A stretch of DNA of 64,000 nt, taken from assembly GCA_963771025.1 (NCBI GenBank), contig CAVYRL010000001.1, forward strand, positions 310,001 through 374,000, in the 5' to 3' direction. Position 1 is the stretch's first letter. The number at the start of each line of letters is the position of its first letter. Below the pieces are notes generated by a model. That model was not told the origin of the DNA and searched no databases. It worked only from the letters and a program-made list of their open reading frames with translations. Below are positions 16,165 through 23,662 of this stretch, piece by piece. This stretch comes from Miltoncostaea sp963771025 (GTDB lineage Bacteria; Actinomycetota; Thermoleophilia; Miltoncostaeales; Miltoncostaeaceae). The position numbers and the translations under genes were made by a program.

Positions 16165-16965
16165 CTACAGCGCCGCGGCGAGCGCCGGGCGCGCCTCGGC
16201 GTCGTCGAGTGGCGTGGGCGCCGCCGTGCTCCGGTCGAGCAGCACCGGGCGCAGCGGCGCCTCGATGACGCGATCGCCCGCCACGCCGACGCGATATGCG
16301 CTGCGCCCTTCGCGCGAGGCGACGACGGCCGCGAGACGACGGTCCACGAAGTGCAGCGCGACCCCGTCCTCGGCCGCCAGGCCCGGCGCCAGGCCGTTAC
16401 GCAGCGCGCCCATGTAGGCGTCGCGCCGGGCGCCGTAGTGCGGGCAGTTGCTGCCCGGCAGCAGGCCGAGACCCCCGTCGAGGGGCGCCAGCTGCGAGCC
16501 GAACGAGGCCGTGACGCCGCCCTCGAACCAGCACATCGAGCCGGCGCAGAGCCCGGCGAGCACGACGCCGCGCTCCCATGCCTCCCGCAGGATCTCATCG
16601 ATTCCATGGGCCCTCCACACCGCGAGCATGTTGACCGTGTTGCCGCCGCCCACGTAGATCACGTCCTGGTTCAGCAGCAGCGACCGGGCGTCGTCAACGG
16701 TGCGGTTGAAGAGGGCCAGGTGGCTCGGCGTGCAGGAGCGCATGGAGAACGCGCCATAGAACTTGACGATGTAGCTCGAGTTGTCGCCCCCGGCCGTGGC
16801 GAGGAAGCACACGCGCGGCCGGGCCGCTCCGCTGGCGTCGAGGATGTAGTCGTCGAGCGCCGCGCCCCGGGGGTCCTCCGAGAACCCCCCGCCGCCCAGG
16901 GCCACGATCTGCCGCGGCCTGCGACGGGCCGTGGACGATGCGCGGGTGGAGCGCGCGCGAGCCAT
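16165..16965 (-). CDS. S51 (peptidase E / cyanophycinase-like) family protein with Cys nucleophile position
   Basis: About 266 residues (from ATG 16965). Peptidase S51 fold: IVALGGGGFSED N-terminus, DVIYVGGGNT, then the nucleophile elbow AGLCAGSMCWF where the usual Ser of GxSAG is Cys (codon TGC, residue 140 in this numbering), and CPH downstream as in the catalytic His region. The divergent neighbour at 17074 has the normal GVSAGAICWF. Ser-to-Cys could make a cysteine peptidase or glutaminase-like enzyme, or abolish activity. An in-frame GTG at 17013 would add 16 residues. Confidence 0.82.
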   Translation of the reverse strand: MARARSTRASSTARRRPRQIVALGGGGFSEDPRGAALDDYILDASGAARPRVCFLATAGGDNSSYIVKFYGAFSMRSCTPSHLALFNRTVDDARSLLLNQDVIYVGGGNTVNMLAVWRAHGIDEILREAWERGVVLAGLCAGSMCWFEGGVTASFGSQLAPLDGGLGLLPGSNCPHYGARRDAYMGALRNGLAPGLAAEDGVALHFVDRRLAAVVASREGRSAYRVGVAGDRVIEAPLRPVLLDRSTAAPTPLDDAEARPALAAAL

Positions 16966-17060
16966 GACGCGATGATGAGGCGAATCGTCACAAGCGCTCA
17001 GGGACCTGTGCACAGAGTTCTGACCCCGCGGGCTGGCCCGGCGGACAGCCGGGAGGTCGG

Positions 17061-17066
17061 TACTCT
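17061..17066 (+). promoter_or_regulatory. TACTCT -10 box, leaderless
   Basis: TANNNT 7 nt before ATG 17074. Any Shine-Dalgarno candidate (GGGAGG) is 17 nt away, too distant to serve the start. Confidence 0.45.
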
Positions 17067-17073
17067 GACGCAG

Positions 17074-17766
17074 ATGAGCCGAAACATCGTCGCGTGCGGT
17101 GGCGGGGGATGGTCGTCAGAGCCCGGGGAGGGGGCGCTCGAGGACTACATCCTCGGCCTCACCGAATCCGATCACCCCGGGATCTGCCTGCTGCCGACGG
17201 CGAGTGGCGACTCGGACTGGCTGGTCGCGCGATTCCACGAGTTCTTCCGCACCCGCCCGGTGCGGGCGTCGCACATCTCCCTGTTCCGGGCGCACCCCGA
17301 GGGCGTCGAGGAGCATCTGCTCGCGCAGGACGTGATCTACGTCGGCGGGGGAAGCAGCGCAAACCTGATGGCGGTGTGGCAGGTGCACGGCCTGGGCGAC
17401 ATCCTGCGCCGCGCCTGGGAGTCGGGCGTCGTGCTGGCCGGCGTCAGCGCCGGCGCCATCTGCTGGTTCCAGGCGGGCCTGACCAACTCGCTGGGGCCCT
17501 ACTTCACTCCGGTCGCGGGCCTCGGCTTCGTGGACGGGGGCTTCTGCCCCCACGCGGACAGCGATCCCGCGCGCCTCGTGGCGCTGCGCGATCTCGTGGA
17601 CCGCGGTCTGATGCCCCCGACGTACGCGGTCAACGACGGCGCCGCGATCCACCTCTGCGACGAGGCCCCGCCGCGTCTGCTGTCCGGGGCGCCCGGCCGG
17701 GGCGCGCGCCTCGTGGGTCCCGGCGGCGCCGAGGAGTCGCTCGCGCCCCTCGTCCTGACCCGGTGA
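17074..17766 (+). CDS. S51 peptidase E-like protein
   Basis: 230 residues, paralogous to the divergent gene on the other side (GGGGW, DVIYVGGG, AWESGVVLAG, SAGAICWF). Nucleophile Ser125 in GVSAGA and CPHADSD further on. The family hydrolyses N-terminal aspartyl dipeptides (peptidase E) or cyanophycin; here neither substrate can be shown. An open frame extends far upstream of this start but only overlaps the other peptidase gene antisense, so ATG 17074 is used. Confidence 0.88.
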   Translation: MSRNIVACGGGGWSSEPGEGALEDYILGLTESDHPGICLLPTASGDSDWLVARFHEFFRTRPVRASHISLFRAHPEGVEEHLLAQDVIYVGGGSSANLMAVWQVHGLGDILRRAWESGVVLAGVSAGAICWFQAGLTNSLGPYFTPVAGLGFVDGGFCPHADSDPARLVALRDLVDRGLMPPTYAVNDGAAIHLCDEAPPRLLSGAPGRGARLVGPGGAEESLAPLVLTR

Positions 17767-17775
17767 GAGGGGCGC

Positions 17776-17792
17776 CCCGGACGTCGTCCGGG
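17776..17792. terminator. hairpin between convergent genes
   Basis: Perfect 7-bp stem CCCGGAC / GTCCGGG with a 3-nt loop, immediately downstream of the S51 gene and upstream of the end of the convergent methyltransferase gene. There is no T-tract, as is usual in high-GC genomes. Confidence 0.4.
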
Positions 17793-17881
17793 CCCACCGG
17801 GGAGATCGCGCCCGATCGACGGCGTGAGCGACCCATCCCGGAGGCGGCGTCGAGCATCGGCCTCCACCCCGACGGCCTGGG

Positions 17882-18952
17882 TCAGCGTGCGCCGGCGGCC
17901 CGCCTGATCGCGCCGGCGGGCGCGTCGAAGGCGGCGGCGACCGCGGCCCTGTCCGGCCCGCTCACCACCAGCCACTCCGTCGCACGCACGTGCGAGACGG
18001 TCCCGACCCGCTCGCCGGCCGGGTTGTGGATGCCGATCCGCGCGCCCACGTAGCGCGGCACGTCGATCGCCAGGGACGCGACGTGGCCCCGCTGCGAGAG
18101 CAGTTCCGCCACGGCCACCGGGTCGTGGAAGCCCTCGTCGTTGAGCGAGAGGATCACCCATGGGGTGGGGATGGCCTCGATCAGCTCCACCATGGCGTCG
18201 GACGCGAGCCGGGCGCTGTTGAAGGGGCTGCGCGTGGTGCGGCAGTCCACCCGCTTGCGCGCGACCCCGTACGACTCGGGCGCGTCACCGCGGGTGATGG
18301 TCTCCCAGACGTGGTAGTTCGAGAAGTACGAGTGCTGGTTGTACGGCGGGTCGAGGTAGGTGCAGTCGATGCCCGCCAGTTCCGCCGCGAGCGACGTGGC
18401 GTCACGTCGCAGCACCACTCCGGGCGGGCCCGCCACGGCGTCGGGCTCGCGCAGCTCCAGCGGGCGCAGGCTGCGCGCCGCGGGACGCTTGAGGTAGGCC
18501 ATCTGCAGACCGCAGGTGGAGTCGACCCGGTCGGCCGCCTCCAGCAGGCTGGTCAGCAGGCAGCCGCGCATCACGGGATCGGTCGCGATCTCGTCGATGC
18601 CGGCGCGGATGGCGTCGATGAGGGCCCCGTTCGCCTCCGAGAAGTAGCGCGCCTGGCGGCAGAAGGTCTCGGTGACATAGCCCGGCGCGCCCGGCAGGCT
18701 CCCCAGCTCGCCCAGCAGTCGTCGCAGGAGGTCGCGGTCGAGGTCGGGCCCCGCGCCGATGTAGGCCTGGCCGAAGGCCTCCGAGTAGCTCGCCATATCG
18801 TTCGACACGACGTGGCGGCCGGCCCGCCTGAACGCCTGGCCGGCGCGCGTGGTGCCGGCGAACAGGTCGCAGATCGAGGCGATCGGCAGGCGTCCCGCGA
18901 CATCCTCGAGCAGCGGAGCGAGCATCCGCTTGGAGCCGATGTACTTGATCAC
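17882..18952 (-). CDS. D12-class N6-adenine DNA methyltransferase, orphan
   Basis: 356 residues. Motif I region KYIGSKRML and ICDLFAGTTRAGQAF (AdoMet binding) lie at the N-terminus and the catalytic motif DPPYNQHSY near residue 200, the order of alpha-class adenine methyltransferases such as Dam. No restriction endonuclease is visible nearby. Recognition sequence not predictable. The GTG start (18952) overlaps the stop of the PAP2 gene as GTGA, so it is co-expressed with that gene. An epigenetic or repair-marking role is an inference. Confidence 0.88.
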   Translation of the reverse strand: MIKYIGSKRMLAPLLEDVAGRLPIASICDLFAGTTRAGQAFRRAGRHVVSNDMASYSEAFGQAYIGAGPDLDRDLLRRLLGELGSLPGAPGYVTETFCRQARYFSEANGALIDAIRAGIDEIATDPVMRGCLLTSLLEAADRVDSTCGLQMAYLKRPAARSLRPLELREPDAVAGPPGVVLRRDATSLAAELAGIDCTYLDPPYNQHSYFSNYHVWETITRGDAPESYGVARKRVDCRTTRSPFNSARLASDAMVELIEAIPTPWVILSLNDEGFHDPVAVAELLSQRGHVASLAIDVPRYVGARIGIHNPAGERVGTVSHVRATEWLVVSGPDRAAVAAAFDAPAGAIRRAAGAR

Positions 18953-19488
18953 GCGGGCGCCTCGACGCGGCGCGCCAGTCCCACCGCGATCCATGCCACC
19001 GCGAGGCCGAGGCAGGCGCCCGCGACGACGTCGAGCGGGTAGTGCACCCCGAGGTAGACCCGGGACACGGCGATCAGCGTCGCGAGCGCGAAGAGGGGGA
19101 GCCGCAGGGCCGGATAGCGCATGGCCACGACGCCGGCCGCGGCGAAGGCGGTCGCCGCGTGCGACGAGGGGAACGAGGCGTCGCCCGGGATGTCGATCAG
19201 CGCCGAGACGTCGGGATGCGCCAGGGGCGGGCGCTCCCGGCCGGTGAGGCCCTTGATCGCGGTGGCGCAGAGCGCCGCCACGGCGTAGGCGGCCGCGGCG
19301 AGCAGGGCGGTGACCGGCAGGGAGCGCGGTCGGCGATGCAGGTCGGCGACGGCGCCGACCGCGACGAACACGAGCCCCCGCACCCACCACGCCGAGGCGA
19401 GGGTCATGATCGGCGTGAGCCACGACGCGCGGAGCGCGATGACGGCGTCGAGCACCGCCCGGTCCGCGCGTGTCAGCCAGGCGATCAC
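18949..19488 (-). CDS. PAP2-family membrane phosphatase
   Basis: 179 residues with about five membrane helices. All three phosphatase motifs are visible: KGLTGRERPP, FPSSHAATA and SRVYLGVHYPLDV. Such enzymes dephosphorylate lipid phosphates (phosphatidate, undecaprenyl pyrophosphate). The start GTG has TACCCT 6 nt upstream. Coupled to the methyltransferase, which is an odd partner. Confidence 0.93.
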   Translation of the reverse strand: MIAWLTRADRAVLDAVIALRASWLTPIMTLASAWWVRGLVFVAVGAVADLHRRPRSLPVTALLAAAAYAVAALCATAIKGLTGRERPPLAHPDVSALIDIPGDASFPSSHAATAFAAAGVVAMRYPALRLPLFALATLIAVSRVYLGVHYPLDVVAGACLGLAVAWIAVGLARRVEAPA

Positions 19489-19494
19489 GGCGGA

Positions 19495-19500
19495 AGGGTA
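19495..19500 (-). promoter_or_regulatory. TACCCT -10 box, leaderless
   Basis: TANNNT on the minus strand, exactly 6 nt before GTG 19488 of the PAP2 gene. Confidence 0.5.
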
Positions 19501-19557
19501 GCCGAGGGGTCGCGGCGAAGGTCATCCGCGACCGCCTCCCGCATCCGGAGCCTGCCC

Positions 19558-19653
19558 GTGCACCGACTACCGCACCGCTTTCATCCCCTCGTCATCGCGG
19601 CCGCCGGCGTGGCGGTGCTCACACTGGGATGGCTGGTCGGCCTCGCCGGCTAG
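19558..19653 (+). CDS. small single-membrane-segment protein (31 aa)
   Basis: A GTG-started 31-residue frame: basic, His-rich N-terminus (VHRLPHRFHP) followed by a hydrophobic helix (VIAAAGVAVLTLGWLVGLAG). A CCGGAG Shine-Dalgarno lies 7 nt upstream. No family recognised; too short to be confident. Confidence 0.35.
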   Translation: MHRLPHRFHPLVIAAAGVAVLTLGWLVGLAG

Positions 19654-19705
19654 GACCGACGTCCCCGCGTGGTTCGGCGGGCCTCAATCGCCACCTTCGG
19701 GCCGC

Positions 19706-19711
19706 TATGCT
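19706..19711 (+). promoter_or_regulatory. TATGCT -10 box
   Basis: TANNNT 8 nt before GTG 19720 of the 40-residue cysteine protein. Confidence 0.4.
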
Positions 19712-19719
19712 CCCGCGTC

Positions 19720-19842
19720 GTGGCGGCCCGCAGGAAGAAGAAGCTGAAGGTCAAGAAGCGGTGCTGCGACTCGACGCGGCTGTGCAAGGGGTGCCCGCTC
19801 CGCCCGGAGAACCGGAAGCGAGGCCCTCGCCCGCGGGCCTAG
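19720..19842 (+). CDS. small basic cysteine-cluster protein (40 aa)
   Basis: GTG start, 40 residues: a Lys/Arg-rich N-terminus (AARRKKKLKVKKR) and the cluster CCDSTRLCKGCP, then a basic tail. Short KKRCC...CxxCP proteins of this kind are, as I recall, widespread in actinobacteria with unknown function; the basic stretch suggests RNA or DNA binding and the four cysteines suggest a metal site. TATGCT is 8 nt upstream. Confidence 0.6.
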   Translation: MAARRKKKLKVKKRCCDSTRLCKGCPLRPENRKRGPRPRA

Positions 19843-19849
19843 GCGCCTG

Positions 19850-20044
19850 TCAGGGGGTCGTCGCGGCGGCGGAGTGATCGCCGTCGGTGAGGCGCTCGCC
19901 CACTCCCATGCAGGTCGGGCACGTGTGTGGCACCAGGCGCCCGGTCCCCGCGGCCGCGGTGAACAGACGGCGCTGGCCCCAGCAGGTGCCGCAGGGGATC
20001 CAGACGGAGCGACTCTCGATGTCGTCGTGCGGGTTCCATGTCAT
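19850..20044 (-). CDS. zinc-ribbon-like small protein (64 aa)
   Basis: 64 residues with two CxxC pairs (CGTCWGQ and CPTCMGVGE) about 25 residues apart, a DnaJ-type/zinc-ribbon knuckle pattern. ATG start at 20044; the preceding GGGGC is a weak ribosome-binding site. It converges with the 40-residue cysteine protein. Function unknown. Confidence 0.6.
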   Translation of the reverse strand: MTWNPHDDIESRSVWIPCGTCWGQRRLFTAAAGTGRLVPHTCPTCMGVGERLTDGDHSAAATTP

Positions 20045-20161
20045 GCCCCGAGTTTCGGCCGCCCACGGCCGCGAACCATTGGCCCGATGTACAACGTTCG
20101 GCCCCCGAACCTCTTACGACGCGAGGCGGGACGGTGGGAAGTCCGCCTCCGTCACGCCCTG

Positions 20162-20167
20162 TACCGT
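20162..20167 (+). promoter_or_regulatory. TACCGT -10 box, leaderless
   Basis: TACCGT 6 nt before GTG 20174; resolves the start of the oxidoreductase gene, whose frame is open far upstream. Confidence 0.5.
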
Positions 20168-20173
20168 GACGCG

Positions 20174-21127
20174 GTGCGTGCCTTGAGCGTCCTCGAGTGG
20201 GGTGCGACGCCGGTTTCGGCGGAGGCGCCCATGCCCACCGCGTCCCCGGGGCGGACCCTGGTGCGCGTCCTCGCGACGCCGCTGAATCCCGTCAACATCG
20301 CGATCGCGTCCGGACGGTTCTACATGCCGTTGCCCGACCCGCCGTTCGTCGCCGGGGCCGAGGCCGTGGGGGAGGTCGTGGCCGACGGCCGGTATCCGGC
20401 GGGCACCCGCGTGTGGGCCCTGGTCACCACCGGTGGGTTCGGCGAGATCGTCGCGGTCCCCGACGAGCGCCTGGTGCCCGTGCCCGACGAGATCGGCGAC
20501 CTCACGGCGGGCGCGCTCGGCATCGCCGGCCTGGCGGGCTGGATGCCGGTGCGCGAGAGGGGCCGGCTGGTGCCCGGCGAGACCGTGGTGGTGCTCGGCG
20601 CGAGCGGCGTGGTGGGGCAGATGGCCGTGCAGGCCGCGCGCGTGGGCGGGGCGGGCCTCGTCGTCGCGGTGGCGCGCAGCGCGGCGGGGCGCGCGCGGGC
20701 GCTGAGCCTCGGGGCGGACGTCGCGCTCGCCACGGGCGACGCCCTGATGGGCGAGCTGCGCGAGGCCTGCGGCGACGGCGCCGATCTGGTGGTCGACACA
20801 CTCTGGGGCGACTCGGCGGCCGCCGCGATCGGCGCGATGGCGCGCGCCGGGCGCCTCGTGCAGGTCGGCAACGCCGAGAGCCCGATGATGCCGATGGTCG
20901 CGGGCCCGCTGCGCGGGGGGCGCCTGGACATCCGCGGCTTCTCGGTGTTGGTCGAGGAGCCGGCCGAGCTGGAGCGGGCCTACGGCGAGCTGACCGCGGC
21001 GGTTGTCCGCGGTGCTCTGGAGGTCGATCTCCACATCGAGGAGGTGCCGTTCGCCGACGCGCCCGCCGCCTGGGAGCGCCAGATCGCCGGCACCGCCGGG
21101 CGCAAGCTGGTGGTGGTGCCCGCGTGA
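20174..21127 (+). CDS. quinone-oxidoreductase-like MDR family protein
   Basis: 317 residues, medium-chain dehydrogenase/reductase fold without visible zinc ligands. N-terminal GroES-like part (RTLVRVLATPLNPVNIAIA, FVAGAEAVGEVV) and a nucleotide-binding GASGVVGQMAVQAARV motif near residue 140, favouring NADPH. Typical of zeta-crystallin-type quinone or enone reductases. It is first in a three-gene operon, joined to the next gene by GTGA. Confidence 0.85.
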   Translation: MRALSVLEWGATPVSAEAPMPTASPGRTLVRVLATPLNPVNIAIASGRFYMPLPDPPFVAGAEAVGEVVADGRYPAGTRVWALVTTGGFGEIVAVPDERLVPVPDEIGDLTAGALGIAGLAGWMPVRERGRLVPGETVVVLGASGVVGQMAVQAARVGGAGLVVAVARSAAGRARALSLGADVALATGDALMGELREACGDGADLVVDTLWGDSAAAAIGAMARAGRLVQVGNAESPMMPMVAGPLRGGRLDIRGFSVLVEEPAELERAYGELTAAVVRGALEVDLHIEEVPFADAPAAWERQIAGTAGRKLVVVPA

Positions 21128-22653
21128 GCGCGTTCCACGACGACATGGCCGTGGGCTACGGCTTCGAGGGCGCCACAGTGCGGCTCGGACGGCCGTTCGC
21201 CGACCCGGCTCAGGTGGACACCGAGGTCGAGGTCGCCATACCGCTGCGGTTCCTCAATCGCCACGGCCTGATCGCGGGGGCCACCGGCACCGGCAAGACG
21301 CGCACTCTCCAGCTGATCGCCGAGCAGATCTCCGCCGCCGGCTGCCCCGTGTTCGCCGCAGACATGAAGGGCGACCTGGCGGGCATCGGCGCCTCCGGCA
21401 CGTCGGACGAGCGACTCGCGACCCGCGCCACCGAGCTCGGCTACCCGTGGTCGGCCGCCGCGGCGCCGGTCGAGCTGCTCGCGCTGACCGGCAGCGACGG
21501 GGTGCCGCTGCGGACCACCGTGACCGAGTTCGGCTCGATCCTGATGTCGAAGGTGCTGGAGCTCAACGAGACGCAGGAGTCGAGCCTCGGCCTGATATTC
21601 CGCTACTGCGACGAGAAGGCCCTGCCGCTGCTCGACCTCGAGGACCTGCGGGCCGCGCTCGCGTACCTCACGGGCCCCGGGAAGTCCGAGCTGAAGACTC
21701 TCGGGGGGATCTCCACCGCGACGGCGGGCGTGCTGCTGCGCAAGGTCTCCCAGCTCGAGTCGGAGGGGGGCGACGTCTTCTTCGGCGAGCCGGCCTTCGA
21801 GGTGGCCGACCTGCTGCGAACCGCTCCGGACGGTCGCGGCGTCGTGTCCGTGCTGGGCCTGGTGGATGTCGCGCGCCGGCCGGCGCTGTTCTCCACCTTC
21901 CTCATGTGGGTGCTCGCCGAGCTGTTCGAGCGGCTGCCGGAGGTCGGTGATCCCGAGAGGCCGACGCTCGTGTTCTTCTTCGACGAGGCCCACCTGCTGT
22001 TCGACGGCGCATCCAAGGCCTTCCTCGACGCCGTCGCCCAGACCGTGCGCCTGATCCGCTCCAAGGGGGTCGGGGTGTTCTTCATCACCCAGCTGCCGAC
22101 CGACGTGCCCGACGACGTGCTCTCGCAGCTCGGCCACCGCGTGCAGCACGCGGTGCGCGCGTTCACGCCCAAGGACGCCCGTGCGCTGAAGAGCGCCGTG
22201 GAGACCTTCCCGACCACCGCCCACTACGACGTGGCCCAGATGCTCCGGTCGCTCGGGGTGGGGGAGGCCGCCGTGACAGTGCTGGATCCCCGCGGCGTGC
22301 CGACTCCGGTGGCCGCGACCCGGCTGTATCCGCCGGCGTCGCGCATGACCCCGCTCACTCCCGAGGAGCGTGCCTGCGCGATCGCCGCCTCGCCCCTGCG
22401 CCCGCGCTACGCGGAGCGCCTCGACCGGGAGAGCGCGGCCGAGTTGCTCGAGGCGCGCGCCGCCGGCGACGCGGCGCGCGCCGGACGGGTGCGCGAGCGG
22501 GCGACGCCCGCTCGGGCGCCGCGCACATCCCCTCCGCCCGCGAACGAGACCCTCGCCGACCAGGTCGGGGACGTGCTCGGCTCGTCGGTCGGGCGGCAGG
22601 TGACGCGCGAGGTGGTGCGGGGCATCTTCGGGATGCTCACGCGCCGCAAATGA
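21124..22653 (+). CDS. HerA-like ATPase, DUF853 family
   Basis: 509 residues. Walker A GATGTGKT at 52-59, Walker B VFFFDEAHLLF with Asp287-Glu288, and ITQLPTDVPDDVLSQLGHRVQ (sensor and arginine-finger region). The C-terminal 90 residues are Arg/Ala-rich and may be a linker to partners. DUF853 proteins are HerA/FtsK-type pumps of unknown role. The GTG start overlaps the oxidoreductase stop and the stop overlaps the CitE-like start (ATGA). Confidence 0.9.
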   Translation: MSAFHDDMAVGYGFEGATVRLGRPFADPAQVDTEVEVAIPLRFLNRHGLIAGATGTGKTRTLQLIAEQISAAGCPVFAADMKGDLAGIGASGTSDERLATRATELGYPWSAAAAPVELLALTGSDGVPLRTTVTEFGSILMSKVLELNETQESSLGLIFRYCDEKALPLLDLEDLRAALAYLTGPGKSELKTLGGISTATAGVLLRKVSQLESEGGDVFFGEPAFEVADLLRTAPDGRGVVSVLGLVDVARRPALFSTFLMWVLAELFERLPEVGDPERPTLVFFFDEAHLLFDGASKAFLDAVAQTVRLIRSKGVGVFFITQLPTDVPDDVLSQLGHRVQHAVRAFTPKDARALKSAVETFPTTAHYDVAQMLRSLGVGEAAVTVLDPRGVPTPVAATRLYPPASRMTPLTPEERACAIAASPLRPRYAERLDRESAAELLEARAAGDAARAGRVRERATPARAPRTSPPPANETLADQVGDVLGSSVGRQVTREVVRGIFGMLTRRK

Positions 22654-23582
22654 GCCCCCGGCCCGCCCGCGCGCGCCGCAGCTGCCATGTGGTGCCGGGC
22701 TCGAGCCCGAGGATGCTCGAGAAGGCCGCCACGCTGCCCGCCGACGAGGTGATCCTGGACCTGGAGGACTCGGTCGCGCCGGGCGCCAAGGGCGGCGGCC
22801 CCCGCGACGCGATCGTCGCGGCGCTGCGGGCGGGTCTGGCGGCGCCGACCCGGGCGGTGCGGGTCAACGCGGTCGACACCCCGTTCTGCCACCGTGACAT
22901 CGTCGCCGTGGTCGCCGGTGCGGGCGCGCAGGTCAACGTGATCGTGCTGCCCAAGGTGGACGATCCGAGCCACGTCACCTTCGCCGACCACCTGCTGACC
23001 GCCCTCGAGTCGGAGCTCGGACTGCCGCACGGCCGCGTGGGGCTCGAGGCGCAGATCGAGAGCGCGCGCGGCCTGACGAACGCCGAGGCCATCGCCGCCT
23101 GCCGCCCGGGACGCCTCGAGGCTCTGGTGGTGGGCCCGGGCGATCTCGCGGCCTCCCTCGGGATGCCCCACACCGTCATCGGCGCGCCCGTCCCCGGGTA
23201 TCCCGGCGATGGCTGGCATGCCGTGCTCAGCCGGGTCCTGGTCGCGGCCCGCGCGTCCGGCCTGCAGGCCATCGACGGCCCCTACGCCGCGATCCGCGAT
23301 CTCGATGGGCTGACGGCGTCCGCCGGCCGGTCGCGGGCGCTCGGCTACGACGGCAAGTGGAGCATCCACCCCGATCAGATCGCGCCGCTCAATGCGGCGT
23401 ACGCGGTGCCGCCGGCCGACCTCGCCCGGGCGCGCCGGGTGCTGGAGGCGTACGCCGCCTCGGTGGCGGACGGCAGCGGGGCGGCGTCGCTGGACGGCGA
23501 GATGATCGACGAGGCCACCCGGCGGATGGCCGAGCGGCTGGTGCGCCGCGCCGGGACCGCGCACGGGGACCCCCGAACCTGA
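22650..23582 (+). CDS. HpcH/HpaI aldolase/citrate lyase family (CitE-like)
   Basis: 310 residues, TIM barrel acyl-CoA lyase. Seen: DEVILDLEDSVAPGAK (metal/acid site), VGLEAQIESARGL and GYDGKWSIHPDQI, shared by citrate lyase beta, malyl-CoA and beta-methylmalyl-CoA lyases. Which CoA thioester is used is not shown. Last gene of the operon. Confidence 0.9.
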   Translation: MSPRPARARRSCHVVPGSSPRMLEKAATLPADEVILDLEDSVAPGAKGGGPRDAIVAALRAGLAAPTRAVRVNAVDTPFCHRDIVAVVAGAGAQVNVIVLPKVDDPSHVTFADHLLTALESELGLPHGRVGLEAQIESARGLTNAEAIAACRPGRLEALVVGPGDLAASLGMPHTVIGAPVPGYPGDGWHAVLSRVLVAARASGLQAIDGPYAAIRDLDGLTASAGRSRALGYDGKWSIHPDQIAPLNAAYAVPPADLARARRVLEAYAASVADGSGAASLDGEMIDEATRRMAERLVRRAGTAHGDPRT

Positions 23583-23662
23583 ACGACAGGACGTCCGATC
23601 CTGGACCTTTGGCGGTGCTGAGGGCATTGCGGAAGGCGAGGTGAAAGGCAAGCCTTTGCGAG

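Noticed and set aside
16351..17073. N-terminal extension of the plus-strand S51 protein
   Set aside because: The extra 241 residues lie antisense to the other S51 gene and have no domain; the real start at 17074 has a -10 box 7 nt upstream.
17882..18952. Complete restriction-modification system
   Set aside because: No endonuclease-like frame next to the methyltransferase; neighbours are PAP2 and peptidase genes.
23644..23657. AAAGGC/GCCTTT hairpin as terminator
   Set aside because: It lies directly before the GGDEF-HD-GYP start, has a 2-nt loop and no T-tract; not a credible terminator.
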